From NCBI GenBank assembly GCA_041228285.1, contig CP166133.1, positions 3,133,380 to 3,197,379 on the forward strand: DNA of 64,000 nucleotides, read 5' to 3'. The notes under the pieces were generated by a model. It saw only the letters and a list, made by a program, of their open reading frames with translations, was not told the DNA's origin and did no database searches. A program made the position numbers and the translations under genes. Numbering within the stretch: position 1 is the stretch's first letter; each line of letters starts with the position of its first letter. This DNA comes from Neisseriaceae bacterium CLB008. Lineage in GTDB: Bacteria; Pseudomonadota; Gammaproteobacteria; Burkholderiales; Neisseriaceae. Positions 34,475 to 44,006 of the stretch are shown piece by piece.

Positions 34475-37400
34475 TTACGCCACCACTTCGTGGGTAAAGC
34501 GCAACAAATAGCGTGGGCCGCCGGCTTTAGGGCCGGTACCTGATAGGCCTTGGCCGCCAAACGGCTGTACGCCGACAACGGCGCCTACTTGGTCGCGGTT
34601 GATGTAGCTGTTGCCCACGCGCGCCCGCGCATCAATGTGCTGGTAGGTGTGTTCGTTGCGGCTGTGTACCCCAAGCGTGAGGCCATAACCGGTTTGGTTA
34701 ATCGCGTTGATGACTTGGTCTAAGTCGGCGGCGCGGTAGCGGATGATGTGCAAGATGGGGCCAAACTGCTCTTCCACCAGCTCATTCATGTGCTTGATCT
34801 CAAACGCGGTCGGGGCCACGAAGGTGCCTTGTTGGCACGCATCAGGCAAGCGGGTTTGGGCGATCAGCTTGGCTGATTGGCTCATTTTGGCAATGTGCGC
34901 TTGCAGTTTGTCTTGCGCCGTTTTGTCGATTACCGGGCCAACGTCGGTGCTGTGGTCGACCGGGTTGCCGACTTTAAGCTCGGCCATAGAGCCTTTGATT
35001 AAGGTAATCATGCGTTCGGCCACGTCTTCTTGCACATACAGTACGCGTAGCGCCGAGCAGCGTTGGCCAGCAGAGGCGAAGGAAGAGCGCACTACGTCGC
35101 GCACCACTTGCTCTGGCAGCGCCGTGCTGTCGACGATCATGGCGTTTTGGCCACCGGTTTCGGCGATCAATGGGCGCACTACGTCGGTGTTACTGGCGGC
35201 TAGGGCGCGGTTAATGTGTTGAGCGGTTTGGGTGGAGCCAGTGAAGACCACGCCAGCAATGTCGGCGCTTGAAGTCAGTACGGCACCCACGGTTTTACCT
35301 GTGCCCAATACTAAGTGAACGGCCGCAGTGGGCACGCCCGCTTCATGTAAGAGGCCGATGGCACGATGGGCAATCAACGAAGTTTGTTCCGCCGGTTTGG
35401 CCACCACGGTGTTACCCGCAGCTAGGGCAGCGGTGATTTGGCCTAGGAAAATCGCCAAAGGGAAGTTCCACGGGCTGATGCACACCATAACGCCACGGCC
35501 TTCACGGCGTTTTTGAATGCTTTGGCCTAGGTGGTTAACGACGGCGTAAGGCTGGCTGAAGTTGTCGCTGGCCTGTTGCGCGTAGTAGCGGCAAAAGTCG
35601 ATGGCTTCGCGGATTTCATCAATACAGTCTTGAATGGTTTTACCCGCTTCGCGGTGACACAAGGCAATGAATTCAGCGTAATGGGTTTCGATCAGGTCGG
35701 CAAAGCGCAAAATGGCGGCAGCGCGGTCGCTGGCCGGCGTGTCACGCCAGCTTGGGAAGGCCGCTTGGGCTGCCGTAAGGGCTGCCTGTGCCTCTTCGGC
35801 AGTAGCGAAAATAGCTTGACCCAACACTTCTTGATGATTGTAAGGCGCGCGTACGGCTTGGGTTTCACCGCCGCTGCTGGCCTGACCATTGATCAAAGAA
35901 GTGGCTTGCCATTGGTGCTGCAAGAAGGGGGCTAAGGCTGTGGCCATCGGCGTCCAGCTAGAATCGATGTCGATGTTCACGCTCAAAGAGTTTTTACGTT
36001 TGGCACCGAAAATGGCTGGCGGCAGCGCGATGCGTGCATTGTGCAGGGTCGGTTGGCCCAACAGAATGTTCACCGGATGCTCAGACAGTTCGGCCACGGG
36101 GATGTCGTGGTTGCCCAATTGGTGCACAAATGAGCTGTTGGCGCCGTTTTCTAAAAGGCGACGCACTAAGTAAGGCAATAAGTCTTTGTGGCTGCCGACG
36201 GGCGCATAAATGCGCACTGGCTGGCCGTGTTTGGCCATGGCGTGTAGATGCAGCGCGGCGCCCATGCCGTGTAGGCGTTGGAACTCAAAGTCTTTGTGGG
36301 CGGCCATTTCGGCGATGGCCGAGATGGTTTGGGCATTGTGGCCGGCAAATTGTGGGTAGAGTAGGCCGCGTACCGGCTCAGACAGCAAGAAGCGCGCGCA
36401 GGCTAAGTAGCTGACGTCGGTGGCTTCTTTACGGGTGAACACAGGATAGCTAGGCAGACCACGCTGCTGGCTGATCTTGATTTCGGTGTCCCAGTAGGCG
36501 CCTTTTACCAAGCGCAGCGGAATCACGTCGCCTTGGTCGGCGGCCACGGCGGCAAGCCAGGCTAAAACGGGCAGAGCACGTTTAGAGTAAGCTTGAATCA
36601 CCAGGCCAAATTTGCCCCAACCTTGTACGGCAGGATCGCGATACAGCTTTTCAAACAGCTGTAGCGACAGCTCCAAGCGATCGGCTTCTTCCGCATCAAT
36701 GGTGATGCCCACGTCGACGCTGCGCGCTTGCTTAAGCAAGGTCAGGACGGTGTTGAACAGCTCGTCTAACACGCGATCGGTGTTGGCGACTTCGTAGCGT
36801 GGGTGTAGCGCCGACAGCTTAATCGACACGGTTGGGGTCGGTGATGCGGCGGGGTTGTTAACGATGTCTTGGCCGACGGTTTGGATGGCCTGACGGTAGT
36901 CGTTAAAGTATTTTTGCGCGTCGGCAGCGGTTAAGGCCGCTTCGCCCAACATATCGAAAGAATAGGTGCAGTTTTTGGCGCGGTTAGGACGGCCTTTTTT
37001 CAAAGCCTCTTCCATGGTGCGGCCCAATACAAACTGGTGGCCCATGATTTTCATCGCTTGCAGCATGGCGTGGCGAATCACAGGTTCGGTCAGTTTGGTG
37101 GTGAGCTTGGCCAGCGCCGAGGCAGGCTGTTGCTCTTCGTCGCTGAGTTTCAGCACTTTACCGGTTAAGGCCAAGCCCCAAGAGGCGGTGTTGACCATGG
37201 TCGATTGAGATTTTTTTAAGTGCGCTTGCCAGTCGGCCACGCTTAATTTGTCGTAAATCAGCGCATCGGCCGTGGCCACGTCGGGAATGCGCAGCAGCGC
37301 TTCGGCCACGCACATCAACAGCACGCCTTCACGGGTGTCGAGGCTGTATTCCAACAGCAGCGCATCAATCAATTGGATGGCGTTTTTGTCGGTACGGGTG

Positions 37401-37588
37401 GTTTCGATGAGGGCGCGGGTGCGCTGGGTGATCTTGGCCAACTCGGCTTCCGTTGGGGTGGCCAAGGGCAATAATTCGGTTAACCAGCTGTCTTCATCGA
37501 CGCAGTAAAGTGGGGAAATCTCGTTCCACAGGTCTGACAGCGGTTGTTTAAGAAAATCAGGGCGTAACACATCAATTGCATGAAACAT
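34475..37588 (-). CDS. putA: Bifunctional proline dehydrogenase / P5C dehydrogenase
   Basis: 1037-residue enzyme oxidising proline to glutamate. PRODH half: STMVNTASWGLALTGKVL, SIKLSALHPRYE, PLRLVKGAYWDTEIK and the FAD-site block IYAPVGSHKDLLPYLVRRL, LENGANSSFV. P5CDH half from about residue 560: ISPWNFPLAIFLGQITAALAA, FTGSTQTAQHI, LIAETGGQNAMIVDS and the nucleophile Cys844 in SAGQRCSALRV. There is no N-terminal ribbon-helix-helix domain, so it is not a self-repressor like E. coli PutA. It ends at GPRYLLRFTHEVVA, before the ALDH-superfamily tail, which is encoded by the next gene. AAAGGATGT precedes the ATG. The AraC-type gene upstream is a likely regulator. Confidence 0.96.
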   Translation of the reverse strand: MFHAIDVLRPDFLKQPLSDLWNEISPLYCVDEDSWLTELLPLATPTEAELAKITQRTRALIETTRTDKNAIQLIDALLLEYSLDTREGVLLMCVAEALLRIPDVATADALIYDKLSVADWQAHLKKSQSTMVNTASWGLALTGKVLKLSDEEQQPASALAKLTTKLTEPVIRHAMLQAMKIMGHQFVLGRTMEEALKKGRPNRAKNCTYSFDMLGEAALTAADAQKYFNDYRQAIQTVGQDIVNNPAASPTPTVSIKLSALHPRYEVANTDRVLDELFNTVLTLLKQARSVDVGITIDAEEADRLELSLQLFEKLYRDPAVQGWGKFGLVIQAYSKRALPVLAWLAAVAADQGDVIPLRLVKGAYWDTEIKISQQRGLPSYPVFTRKEATDVSYLACARFLLSEPVRGLLYPQFAGHNAQTISAIAEMAAHKDFEFQRLHGMGAALHLHAMAKHGQPVRIYAPVGSHKDLLPYLVRRLLENGANSSFVHQLGNHDIPVAELSEHPVNILLGQPTLHNARIALPPAIFGAKRKNSLSVNIDIDSSWTPMATALAPFLQHQWQATSLINGQASSGGETQAVRAPYNHQEVLGQAIFATAEEAQAALTAAQAAFPSWRDTPASDRAAAILRFADLIETHYAEFIALCHREAGKTIQDCIDEIREAIDFCRYYAQQASDNFSQPYAVVNHLGQSIQKRREGRGVMVCISPWNFPLAIFLGQITAALAAGNTVVAKPAEQTSLIAHRAIGLLHEAGVPTAAVHLVLGTGKTVGAVLTSSADIAGVVFTGSTQTAQHINRALAASNTDVVRPLIAETGGQNAMIVDSTALPEQVVRDVVRSSFASAGQRCSALRVLYVQEDVAERMITLIKGSMAELKVGNPVDHSTDVGPVIDKTAQDKLQAHIAKMSQSAKLIAQTRLPDACQQGTFVAPTAFEIKHMNELVEEQFGPILHIIRYRAADLDQVINAINQTGYGLTLGVHSRNEHTYQHIDARARVGNSYINRDQVGAVVGVQPFGGQGLSGTGPKAGGPRYLLRFTHEVVA

Positions 37589-37742
37589 ATGACATCCTTT
37601 GAGACTGGCTTAATCATTAAGCATAAGTTATATAGGCACTCAAGGCCGATCAAAGTAGTTTATGGCTCTGCTTCCACATCAGTCTTGCCAAAAACCCCGA
37701 AAGATTTGTCGAAAAGTACGAAGTGGCGGTGGTTGTGTCTGA

Positions 37743-38504
37743 TTATTTTAAATATTTTGAAGGTGAAACACCATAGTGCCTTGAAAAAGCATGGGTAAAC
37801 GCACTCTGGTTGGCAAAGCCGGCCATGTGGGCCACTTCGATCAGGCTACGCTGGCCTGCTTCGATGAGGCTTAAGGCCTTGGTTAAGCGTTTGCGTAATA
37901 CGTATTGGTAGGGCGTTACCCCCGTTTGCTGTTTGAACAGCGCATGAAACTGGCTTTCGCCTAAAAATACGCGCCCTGCCAGCTGGGCCACGCTGATTTT
38001 TCGCTCTAGGTGGGCGTCGATGTAGGCATCGATGATGTCCATATTTAAGCGGCTCATCGGCCGCTCAGGGCCTTCATCCGGCAGATGGTGGCGCAGCATG
38101 CAAATTAAGGTATCGGTACAGGCTTGGTTGAGCAAGGGGTCGTTGGGGTAGAGCGCAATCTGGTTGGCCAACAGCTGGGTCAGCTGTTGGCTGCTGTGGT
38201 TGAGCTGGAAAAACGGATTTTGCTCAAATAAATTCGACACCTGATTCAGCGTTTGCTGTCCCAATGATTCGCTCAGCTGTACGTTCAGGATCAGCATTTT
38301 GTTTTGGCCGATGCCTAAAAACTCATGCTCGGCTTCTGAATACACCAAGCATCCTTGCGCCGGCCCGATCAGCCGCTGCTTGCCGGTGACGTCAAAGCGC
38401 GACTGCCCAGAAATGCCAATAACCACCTGATGATATTCATGGTGGTGATGGTGGGCGTCATCAGGCAGTGTGATTAACGCAGAAGGTTTCACAGATGCGG
38501 TCAT
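37743..38504 (-). CDS. AraC family transcriptional regulator
   Basis: 253 residues: N-terminal cupin-like sensor (HHHHHEYHQVVIGISGQ, SEAEHEFLG) and a C-terminal double helix-turn-helix with ISVAQLAGRVFLGESQFHALFKQ and LIEVAHMAGFANQSAFTHAFSRHYGVSP. It lies 154 bases upstream of putA on the same strand, so it probably controls the putA pair in response to proline or a related signal (inference). Confidence 0.9.
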   Translation of the reverse strand: MTASVKPSALITLPDDAHHHHHEYHQVVIGISGQSRFDVTGKQRLIGPAQGCLVYSEAEHEFLGIGQNKMLILNVQLSESLGQQTLNQVSNLFEQNPFFQLNHSSQQLTQLLANQIALYPNDPLLNQACTDTLICMLRHHLPDEGPERPMSRLNMDIIDAYIDAHLERKISVAQLAGRVFLGESQFHALFKQQTGVTPYQYVLRKRLTKALSLIEAGQRSLIEVAHMAGFANQSAFTHAFSRHYGVSPSKYLK

Positions 38505-38634
38505 TTATGCTGGCGTCAATATGGGTTATTTTTCAATGTTTTGGTTCGGAATCAACTGCTTAACCAAGGCTTATTATCCAATGATTAGCAAAAAAATACC
38601 ATCCCTATTTAAATCAGGCTTTAATCACGCCAAA

Positions 38635-38667
38635 CACCGATGCAAACCTTCAAGGTTCGCATCGGTG
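38635..38667 (-). terminator. Hairpin after the AbgT transporter gene
   Basis: CACCGATGC and GCATCGGTG arms with an inner AACCTT/AAGGTT stem; on the minus strand it is followed by GTTTGGCG, so the T run is weak. Confidence 0.6.
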
Positions 38668-38686
38668 GGAGGAGGGTACGCCTAGT

Positions 38687-40285
38687 TTAATTGGGCGAGT
38701 AGTAGGTGGCGGCGCCAGGGCCAACGGGTAGGCCTAAGAGGAAGACCCAGACGTAGAATAACAGGCTCCAACCAATGAGGAAGGTAATAGAATAAGGCAG
38801 CATGGTGGCAATGAGGGTGCCTAGGCCCAGATTTTTCTGGTAGCGAATGGCCACGGCCATGATCATGCCAAAATAGCTCATCATCGGCGTGATGATGTTG
38901 GTGACGGAGTCGCCGATTCGGTAGGCGGCTTGAATGACCTCTGGTGCGTAGCCGACCAGCATCAACATGGGCACAAAAATGGGCGCGGTAATGGCCCACT
39001 GTGCCGAGGCCGAGCCCAGCATCAGGTTGATGATGGCGCAAATGACGATGAAGGCAAAGAACAAGAAGGGGCCCGTGAGGCCAATATTCTGCAAGAATTC
39101 CGCGCCGCCCACGGCAAATACTTGGCCAAAATTGGTCCAATCAAAGAAGGCCACGAATTGAGCCGCAAAAAACACCAACACAATGTAGGTACCCATGGTG
39201 CCCATAGTGCTGGACATGGCTTTGATGACGTCGGTGTCTTGACGCATGGTGCCCACGGTGCGGCCATAAACATAGCCTGGCACTGCAAAGAACACAAAAA
39301 TCAGCGCCACAATCCCCCTTAAGAACGGTGAGCCAGTGATGGTGCCGGTTTCTGGATGACGCAAGATGCCGTTTTCCGGCACGATGGTCAGGGCGAACAG
39401 GGCCACGATGACTAGGGCGGCGATGCCGGCGTTGCGTAGACCACGCTTTTCTAGTGGGCTGAGGCGCTCCATATTGGTGCTTAACGGCTCGCTGGCGTCG
39501 TCGCTATTGTAGGTGCCCAGCTTAGGCTCTACGACTTTTTCAGTGATGAAAGCGCCCAATAAGGTGATTAAAAAGGTGGAGACGGCCATGAAGTACCAGT
39601 TCACTTCAGGGCCAACGGTGTAGGTGGGGTCTAACATTTGGGCCGCGGTTTCGGTGATGCCAGAGAGCAAGGGGTCGACGGTGCCCAATAAAAGGTTGGC
39701 GCTGTAGCCGCCAGACACGCCTGCGAAGGCAGCGGCTAGGCCGGCCAAGGGGTGTCGGCCCAGCGAGTGAAACAGCATGGCCGCGAGCGGGATCAACATC
39801 ACATAGCCTAGTTCGGCTGCGGTGTTGGACATAATGCCGGCAAAGACCACCACAATCGTGACCATACGTTTAGAAGCGCCCATCACCAAACTACGCATGG
39901 CGGCAGACAAGAGGCCAGAGTGTTCCGCTAGGGAAACGCCCAATAGGGCGACTAAAACCGTGCCCAGAGGGGCAAAACCGGTGAAGTTTCTGACCATTTC
40001 GGTCAGGATGCGCTGCAAGCCTTCGGCATTGAAGAGGCTGACCACGTGGATCATGCCGTCGGCGGCACGGCCAGAAGCGCCCTCGGGACGAGGATCGACC
40101 ACGGACACACCCAAATAGCCGGCAACGCCAGAGGCCAAGACGATAAATACACAAAATAGGGCAAATAGGGTGACAGGATGAGGCAAGAGGTTGCCTAGCC
40201 ATTCGACGGTGTCGAGAAAACGGGTGAAGATATTTTTACGTACGCCCGCTTGTGCGGGCGGGGTCGGGACAGGTTTTTGCGCCAT
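38687..40285 (-). CDS. AbgT/MtrF family transporter
   Basis: 532-residue integral membrane protein of the p-aminobenzoyl-glutamate transporter family; the gonococcal member MtrF exports sulfonamides and PABA-type metabolites. Signatures: LDTVEWLGNLLPHPVTLFALF, VAGIMSNTAAELGYVMLIPLAA-type segment (FAGIMSNTAAELGYVML), LGSASAQWAITAPIFVPMLM and YRIGDSVTNIITPMMSYF. ATG 40285 has AAAGGA 7 bases upstream; an earlier in-frame start at 40315 is less likely. Single gene; substrate not determinable. Confidence 0.93.
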   Translation of the reverse strand: MAQKPVPTPPAQAGVRKNIFTRFLDTVEWLGNLLPHPVTLFALFCVFIVLASGVAGYLGVSVVDPRPEGASGRAADGMIHVVSLFNAEGLQRILTEMVRNFTGFAPLGTVLVALLGVSLAEHSGLLSAAMRSLVMGASKRMVTIVVVFAGIMSNTAAELGYVMLIPLAAMLFHSLGRHPLAGLAAAFAGVSGGYSANLLLGTVDPLLSGITETAAQMLDPTYTVGPEVNWYFMAVSTFLITLLGAFITEKVVEPKLGTYNSDDASEPLSTNMERLSPLEKRGLRNAGIAALVIVALFALTIVPENGILRHPETGTITGSPFLRGIVALIFVFFAVPGYVYGRTVGTMRQDTDVIKAMSSTMGTMGTYIVLVFFAAQFVAFFDWTNFGQVFAVGGAEFLQNIGLTGPFLFFAFIVICAIINLMLGSASAQWAITAPIFVPMLMLVGYAPEVIQAAYRIGDSVTNIITPMMSYFGMIMAVAIRYQKNLGLGTLIATMLPYSITFLIGWSLLFYVWVFLLGLPVGPGAATYYSPN

Positions 40286-40780
40286 ATTGATTCCTTTGTT
40301 TGATGGTAGGGACACACCCCATTATTTTTATGGTGATGTGCTGAGTGCGGCATGGTAGGCAAAGCTGAAGATGAGGGCAATACATTTTGTCCAAAAAGAC
40401 CGATTAATGCTGGGTGTCGGCTTTCGGCTCAAGCGTAAAATTTTTGGTTAGGCTTGCGAAGGTACGGTGGTTCTTCAGTTATGGGCGTGAATGCTGGCCC
40501 ACTGGCGCCATGAAGTAGGGTGAAGAGGTTGCCATAAAATGGCTTAAGTTTAGGGTGTGCTAAACGGCGTGTGTTCCATGTGGGCTGAACGTATACCCGT
40601 GTGGCTTGGCGTAAAAAGAGTGCTTTAAAACCCGAACCGCTGGTCTTAAAGCACTGGGGTAAAGCAATCAAGTAACCTTTGATAAAGCGTACTCATATTT
40701 TATGACATAAAGGTAAACTAAGAGCAAATCTAAGTCAACACTTTTCATGACTATGGTTTATTTTATGGTTTGGATGCCAC
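40286..40780. other. Intergenic region with one inverted repeat
   Basis: About 495 bases with no gene I can support; the longest minus-strand frame (40429-40671) has no ribosome-binding site or recognisable product. AGTGCTTTAA (40619-40628) pairs perfectly with TTAAAGCACT (40646-40655), a hairpin of unknown role. The AbgT gene promoter should lie near the left end. Confidence 0.5.
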
Positions 40781-40808
40781 AAAAAAAGCCTTGCTGACGC
40801 AAGGCTTG
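40781..40808 (-). terminator. Terminator of mltA
   Basis: On the minus strand AAGCCTTGC-GTCA-GCAAGGC then a run of T, 16 bases after the mltA stop. Confidence 0.9.
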
Positions 40809-40823
40809 GATGGGCGTTGTGGC

Positions 40824-42131
40824 TTAGGGACGATATTTGGGCAAGGTGCCGTGGGGCAACAGCTGCCACACCTGGCCTTGCTGCTTCATTTTGCCGGCTA
40901 CTTCTCCGGCTTTATCGCCATAGCCCCAGAAGAAATCTACGCGGATGCCGCCTAGAATGGCTGAACCCGTGTCTTGAGCCATGATGAGGCGATTGAGCGG
41001 CTGATAAGTCACGGGATAGGTGGTGGCCAAGAAAATCGGGGCGCCTAGCTCGATGTGGTGGCGATCCACGGCGCCGGAATATTCGTCGGTCAACGGCACG
41101 CCTAAGGCGCCGATAGGGCCAGCGTTACCGGCATTAGGCAACACGCGGAAGAAGACAAAGCTGGGGTTGTGGCTCAACACTTCGTTTAGGCGGGTGGGGT
41201 TTTGTTGCACCCAGGCTTTAATGCCCTGCATTGAGGTTTGCGCCAAGGGCAGCTCGCCGCGGTCGGCTAAGTAGCGGCCAATGGATTTGTAGGGGTGTTC
41301 ATTTTTATCGGCAAAGCTCAGGCGCACAAACTTACCGTCTGGCGTTTGCATTCGGCCAGAGCCCTGTACCTGTAAGAAAAACAGCTCCACGGCATCGTTG
41401 GCGTAGCCTAAAATCGGCGCTCGGTTGTTTAAAATGCCGGTGTTGATCTGGCCACGGGTGTAGTAAGGCACCAGACGATTGCCTTCAAAGCGGCCTTTAA
41501 TTGCCTTGGAGCGATCGGTGATCGGGAAGTCGGCTAGATTGGCTTGATATTCACCGCCCGCCACGATTTGGCCACGGGTGTCGCTGACTTTGCGTACGCT
41601 GACCTGACCTTGTGCGCGAGCAGCAGGGGTGAGTTCAACCGTGACCATGTCGTTGGGCACGCCGTAAATCGGGAACTTAGCCGTCATGGAGGGGTTGATG
41701 GCGCCGTGTAAGACCGGCTCATAATAGCCAGTGACGGTGCCTTTATCTTGCTCTTTGTCGATGACCTTCCACGCCACAAAATACTGTTCGAAAAACTGCT
41801 TCACGAGGTTTTGATTATTGGGATCGATGCGATCGGCCACCTGGCAGGTATAGGCCCAGTTTGGCTGCTTTTGTAGGCTTTCACAGCTGCGCTTAAACGA
41901 TTCTAGGCTTTTGCTGAAGTTTTGCTGTGCCCAGTTGGGCAGTTGGGCGTGGGCAGCCGGTACGTATTTGACCGAGGTGCGAGGGTCGCTTACCTGAGCG
42001 GGCAGCTGCTGGGCGGCAGGTGGTGGTGGCAGAGTGCTGCTTTTAGGCGGCGTGGTCGGCGTGGTCGGTTGTTTCACCGCACAGCTGGTTAAAAACGCGA
42101 TCATACAGGCGGATAAAAGCAGTTTTTTCAT
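40824..42131 (-). CDS. mltA: Membrane-bound lytic murein transglycosylase A
   Basis: 435-residue outer-membrane lipoprotein cleaving peptidoglycan glycan strands to 1,6-anhydro products. Lipobox LTSC with Cys17, then a Thr/Pro-rich linker (about residues 20-50). Catalytic double-psi barrel: GTVTGYYEPVLHG, ILGYANDAVELFFLQVQGSGRM, and the C-terminal 3D domain with its three Asp in AQDTGSAILGGIRVDFFWG. Homologous to Neisseria GNA33, where loss affects cell separation. Confidence 0.95.
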   Translation of the reverse strand: MKKLLLSACMIAFLTSCAVKQPTTPTTPPKSSTLPPPPAAQQLPAQVSDPRTSVKYVPAAHAQLPNWAQQNFSKSLESFKRSCESLQKQPNWAYTCQVADRIDPNNQNLVKQFFEQYFVAWKVIDKEQDKGTVTGYYEPVLHGAINPSMTAKFPIYGVPNDMVTVELTPAARAQGQVSVRKVSDTRGQIVAGGEYQANLADFPITDRSKAIKGRFEGNRLVPYYTRGQINTGILNNRAPILGYANDAVELFFLQVQGSGRMQTPDGKFVRLSFADKNEHPYKSIGRYLADRGELPLAQTSMQGIKAWVQQNPTRLNEVLSHNPSFVFFRVLPNAGNAGPIGALGVPLTDEYSGAVDRHHIELGAPIFLATTYPVTYQPLNRLIMAQDTGSAILGGIRVDFFWGYGDKAGEVAGKMKQQGQVWQLLPHGTLPKYRP

Positions 42132-42499
42132 GGGCGTTGTTGGGTCTTTCGTTCGGTTAAAAGGGCAAGCAAGGCGAGATCAGGCCATCAGTCTGACCCT
42201 CTAAGGTCGGATTAGTTTAACAAAGACGGTGAGATTATGGGATAAGAACCGTGCGCAAATCAGGTAATTTTATTAAACAATTGAATTAAATCGATTTTAT
42301 TTTTTGTTTCTGATTGGAGCTAGGGTGTGGGTTTAGGCTAAGCCTTTGTTTGTCATCATTTTGTCAATTAGATTGCCTATACTGTCAGCGTCGATCAGAC
42401 GGTGAGCCAAAAGCCAGCGGCCGCCGTTGGGTGGGTCGTGTCGCTGCCCCACCTGCTTGATTTTGCAGCGATGGCTTGGGTACAGGAAAGGGCACGGCG
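42132..42499. other. Divergent promoter region, mltA / HAD phosphatase
   Basis: 368 bases, AT-rich in the middle (42260-42310). Contains TATACT at 42377-42382 (plus strand) with no good -35 at the right distance. A stretch near 42430 (TTGGGTGGGTCGTG) looks like a decayed REP unit. No gene seen. Confidence 0.5.
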
Positions 42500-43195
42500 A
42501 TGAATTTAGCGATTTTTGACTTAGACCACACCTTATTATTGGGCGATTGCGACATGGCTTGGGCGCGTTTTTTGGTGGCGCAAGGTTTGTATGGCCCTGA
42601 GCATTACCAAAAACGGTTGGCCTATTATCAAGACTATCAACAAGGGCGGCTCAATATGCCAGAGTATCTGGCGTTTCAATTGGCCACACTGGCGGCTTTT
42701 AGCCCCGAAACCTTATCTAGCCTGCATGAAGCCTATATGGCTGCCGAAATCTTGCCGATGATTTGCCCCACGGCTTTATCGCTGGTAGCGCTGCACCAAA
42801 GGGCGCAAGATGTGGTGATGGTGATCACCGCCACCAACACGTTTTTGGCCTGGCCCATTGTGGCCCACTTCGGCATCGATCATTTAATTGGGGTGAATGC
42901 TGAACAAGACGCTCAAGGCTATTACACTGGTCGCTATGTTGGTGAGCCCAGCTTTAGCTTAGGGAAGGTAAAGCGGTTGAAGGCGTGGCTGGCCGAGCGC
43001 GGTCAGTCGCTGCAGGACTTTGAGCGGGTGTATTTTTACAGCGACTCCCACAATGACTTACCCCTATTGCAGCAGGTGACCCACCCTGTGGTGGTGAACC
43101 CTGATGCACGCCTAAATAAGGTGGCCCAACAGCAAGGCTGGCCTATTTTTAGCTTTGGCCATCGCCAAACCCAGACGTCGGCAGCGCGCTTTTAA
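42500..43195 (+). CDS. HAD-IB family phosphatase
   Basis: 231-residue haloacid dehalogenase-type hydrolase. Motif I NLAIFDLDHTLLLGDCD holds the nucleophile and acid/base Asp; motif II Thr in VVMVITATNTF; motif III Lys in FSLGKVKRL; motif IV YFYSDSHNDLPLL. The arrangement matches the SerB-like HAD-IB group, so a phosphoserine-like or lipid phosphate substrate is possible. ATG 42500 is supported by AGGAAAGGG upstream. GDPD follows after 22 bases. Confidence 0.92.
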   Translation: MNLAIFDLDHTLLLGDCDMAWARFLVAQGLYGPEHYQKRLAYYQDYQQGRLNMPEYLAFQLATLAAFSPETLSSLHEAYMAAEILPMICPTALSLVALHQRAQDVVMVITATNTFLAWPIVAHFGIDHLIGVNAEQDAQGYYTGRYVGEPSFSLGKVKRLKAWLAERGQSLQDFERVYFYSDSHNDLPLLQQVTHPVVVNPDARLNKVAQQQGWPIFSFGHRQTQTSAARF

Positions 43196-43217
43196 TCTGC
43201 GCCGGAAGGAGCATCAC

Positions 43218-44006
43218 ATGCAGCCTCATTGGACCCTACCCAAGCTCATCGCCCATCGTGGCGGCGGTCGGCTGGCCCCAGAAAACACCCTCGCCGGCAT
43301 GCGTGCAGCCGTAGTGCATGGTTTTAGCGCGGTTGAGTTTGACGTCAAGCTGTCGCGTGACGAGGTGCCTTTTGTACTGCACGACGACGATTTAGTGCGC
43401 ACCACCAATGGCGTGGGTTTGGCTAAAGCGAAGCATTGGTCTGAGCTTGCTGACCTGGATGCCGGCAGTTGGTTTGATGCAGATTTTCGCACCGAGGGCG
43501 TGCCCAGCTTAGATCAGGTGGTGGCGTATTGCCTGGCCGAGGGCGTGCAGATGAACATTGAGCTTAAGCCCTGCGCGGGCATGGAACACGCGACTGGCCG
43601 TGCCATCGCCAAAAAGGTGGGCGCCCATTGGCACACGCCGGCCTTAAAAGGGCAGCCGCTGCCGCTCTTGTCGTCCTTTTCTACGGCGGCCTTGGCCGCC
43701 GCGCAGGCGGCGGCGCCAGAAGTACCGCGCGGCTTGCTGATCGATGTTTGGTCTGAAGACCTGTGGACTTTGCTGCGCGACCTAGGCTGCGTGTCGTTGC
43801 ACGCTGCCGCAGTATTATGGACGCGTGAACGGGTGAAAGCCGTGCATCAAGCAGGTTTTAAGGCTTTGGCGTGGACGGTTAACGATGTAGCCCAAGCGCA
43901 ACAGCTGTTGGCTTGGGGTGTGGATGCGGTGGTGACAGATGCATTGGATCAGCGCGGCGCCATGCTGGGCCAGCTGGCGTCGGCCTCAGTTGGAGAGCGT
44001 GGCTAG
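43218..44006 (+). CDS. Glycerophosphodiester phosphodiesterase (UgpQ-like)
   Basis: 262-residue cytoplasmic GDPD; no signal peptide. LIAHRGGGRLAPENTLAGM carries the catalytic His and metal Glu, VEFDVKLSRDEVPFVLHDDDLVRTT split in the fold supplies Glu-Asp and the second His, NIELKPC the distal Glu, and KALAWTVND the final strand. It hydrolyses deacylated phospholipids to glycerol 3-phosphate. GGAAGGAG stands 6 bases before the ATG. Its last 21 bases overlap the convergent leuE gene. Confidence 0.93.
   Translation: MQPHWTLPKLIAHRGGGRLAPENTLAGMRAAVVHGFSAVEFDVKLSRDEVPFVLHDDDLVRTTNGVGLAKAKHWSELADLDAGSWFDADFRTEGVPSLDQVVAYCLAEGVQMNIELKPCAGMEHATGRAIAKKVGAHWHTPALKGQPLPLLSSFSTAALAAAQAAAPEVPRGLLIDVWSEDLWTLLRDLGCVSLHAAAVLWTRERVKAVHQAGFKALAWTVNDVAQAQQLLAWGVDAVVTDALDQRGAMLGQLASASVGERG

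Noticed and set aside
33764-34475. Frameshift or sequencing error as the cause of the split putA
   Set aside because: The upstream protein ends cleanly, the downstream gene has its own ATG and ribosome-binding site, and 24 non-coding bases separate them; a single indel would not produce this.
36034-36414. Plus-strand ORFs antisense to putA, and similar shadows over acnA, dxs and polA
   Set aside because: They follow the codon pattern of the real gene on the other strand and have no ribosome-binding sites or recognisable products.
40429-40671. 80-residue minus-strand ORF in the gap before mltA
   Set aside because: No ribosome-binding site, no similarity to known proteins and an inverted repeat within it; not supported as a gene.
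42425-42460. Possible REP unit near TTGGGTGGGTCGTG
   Set aside because: The head and the right arm are too degraded to form a palindrome; noted only as a possible relic.
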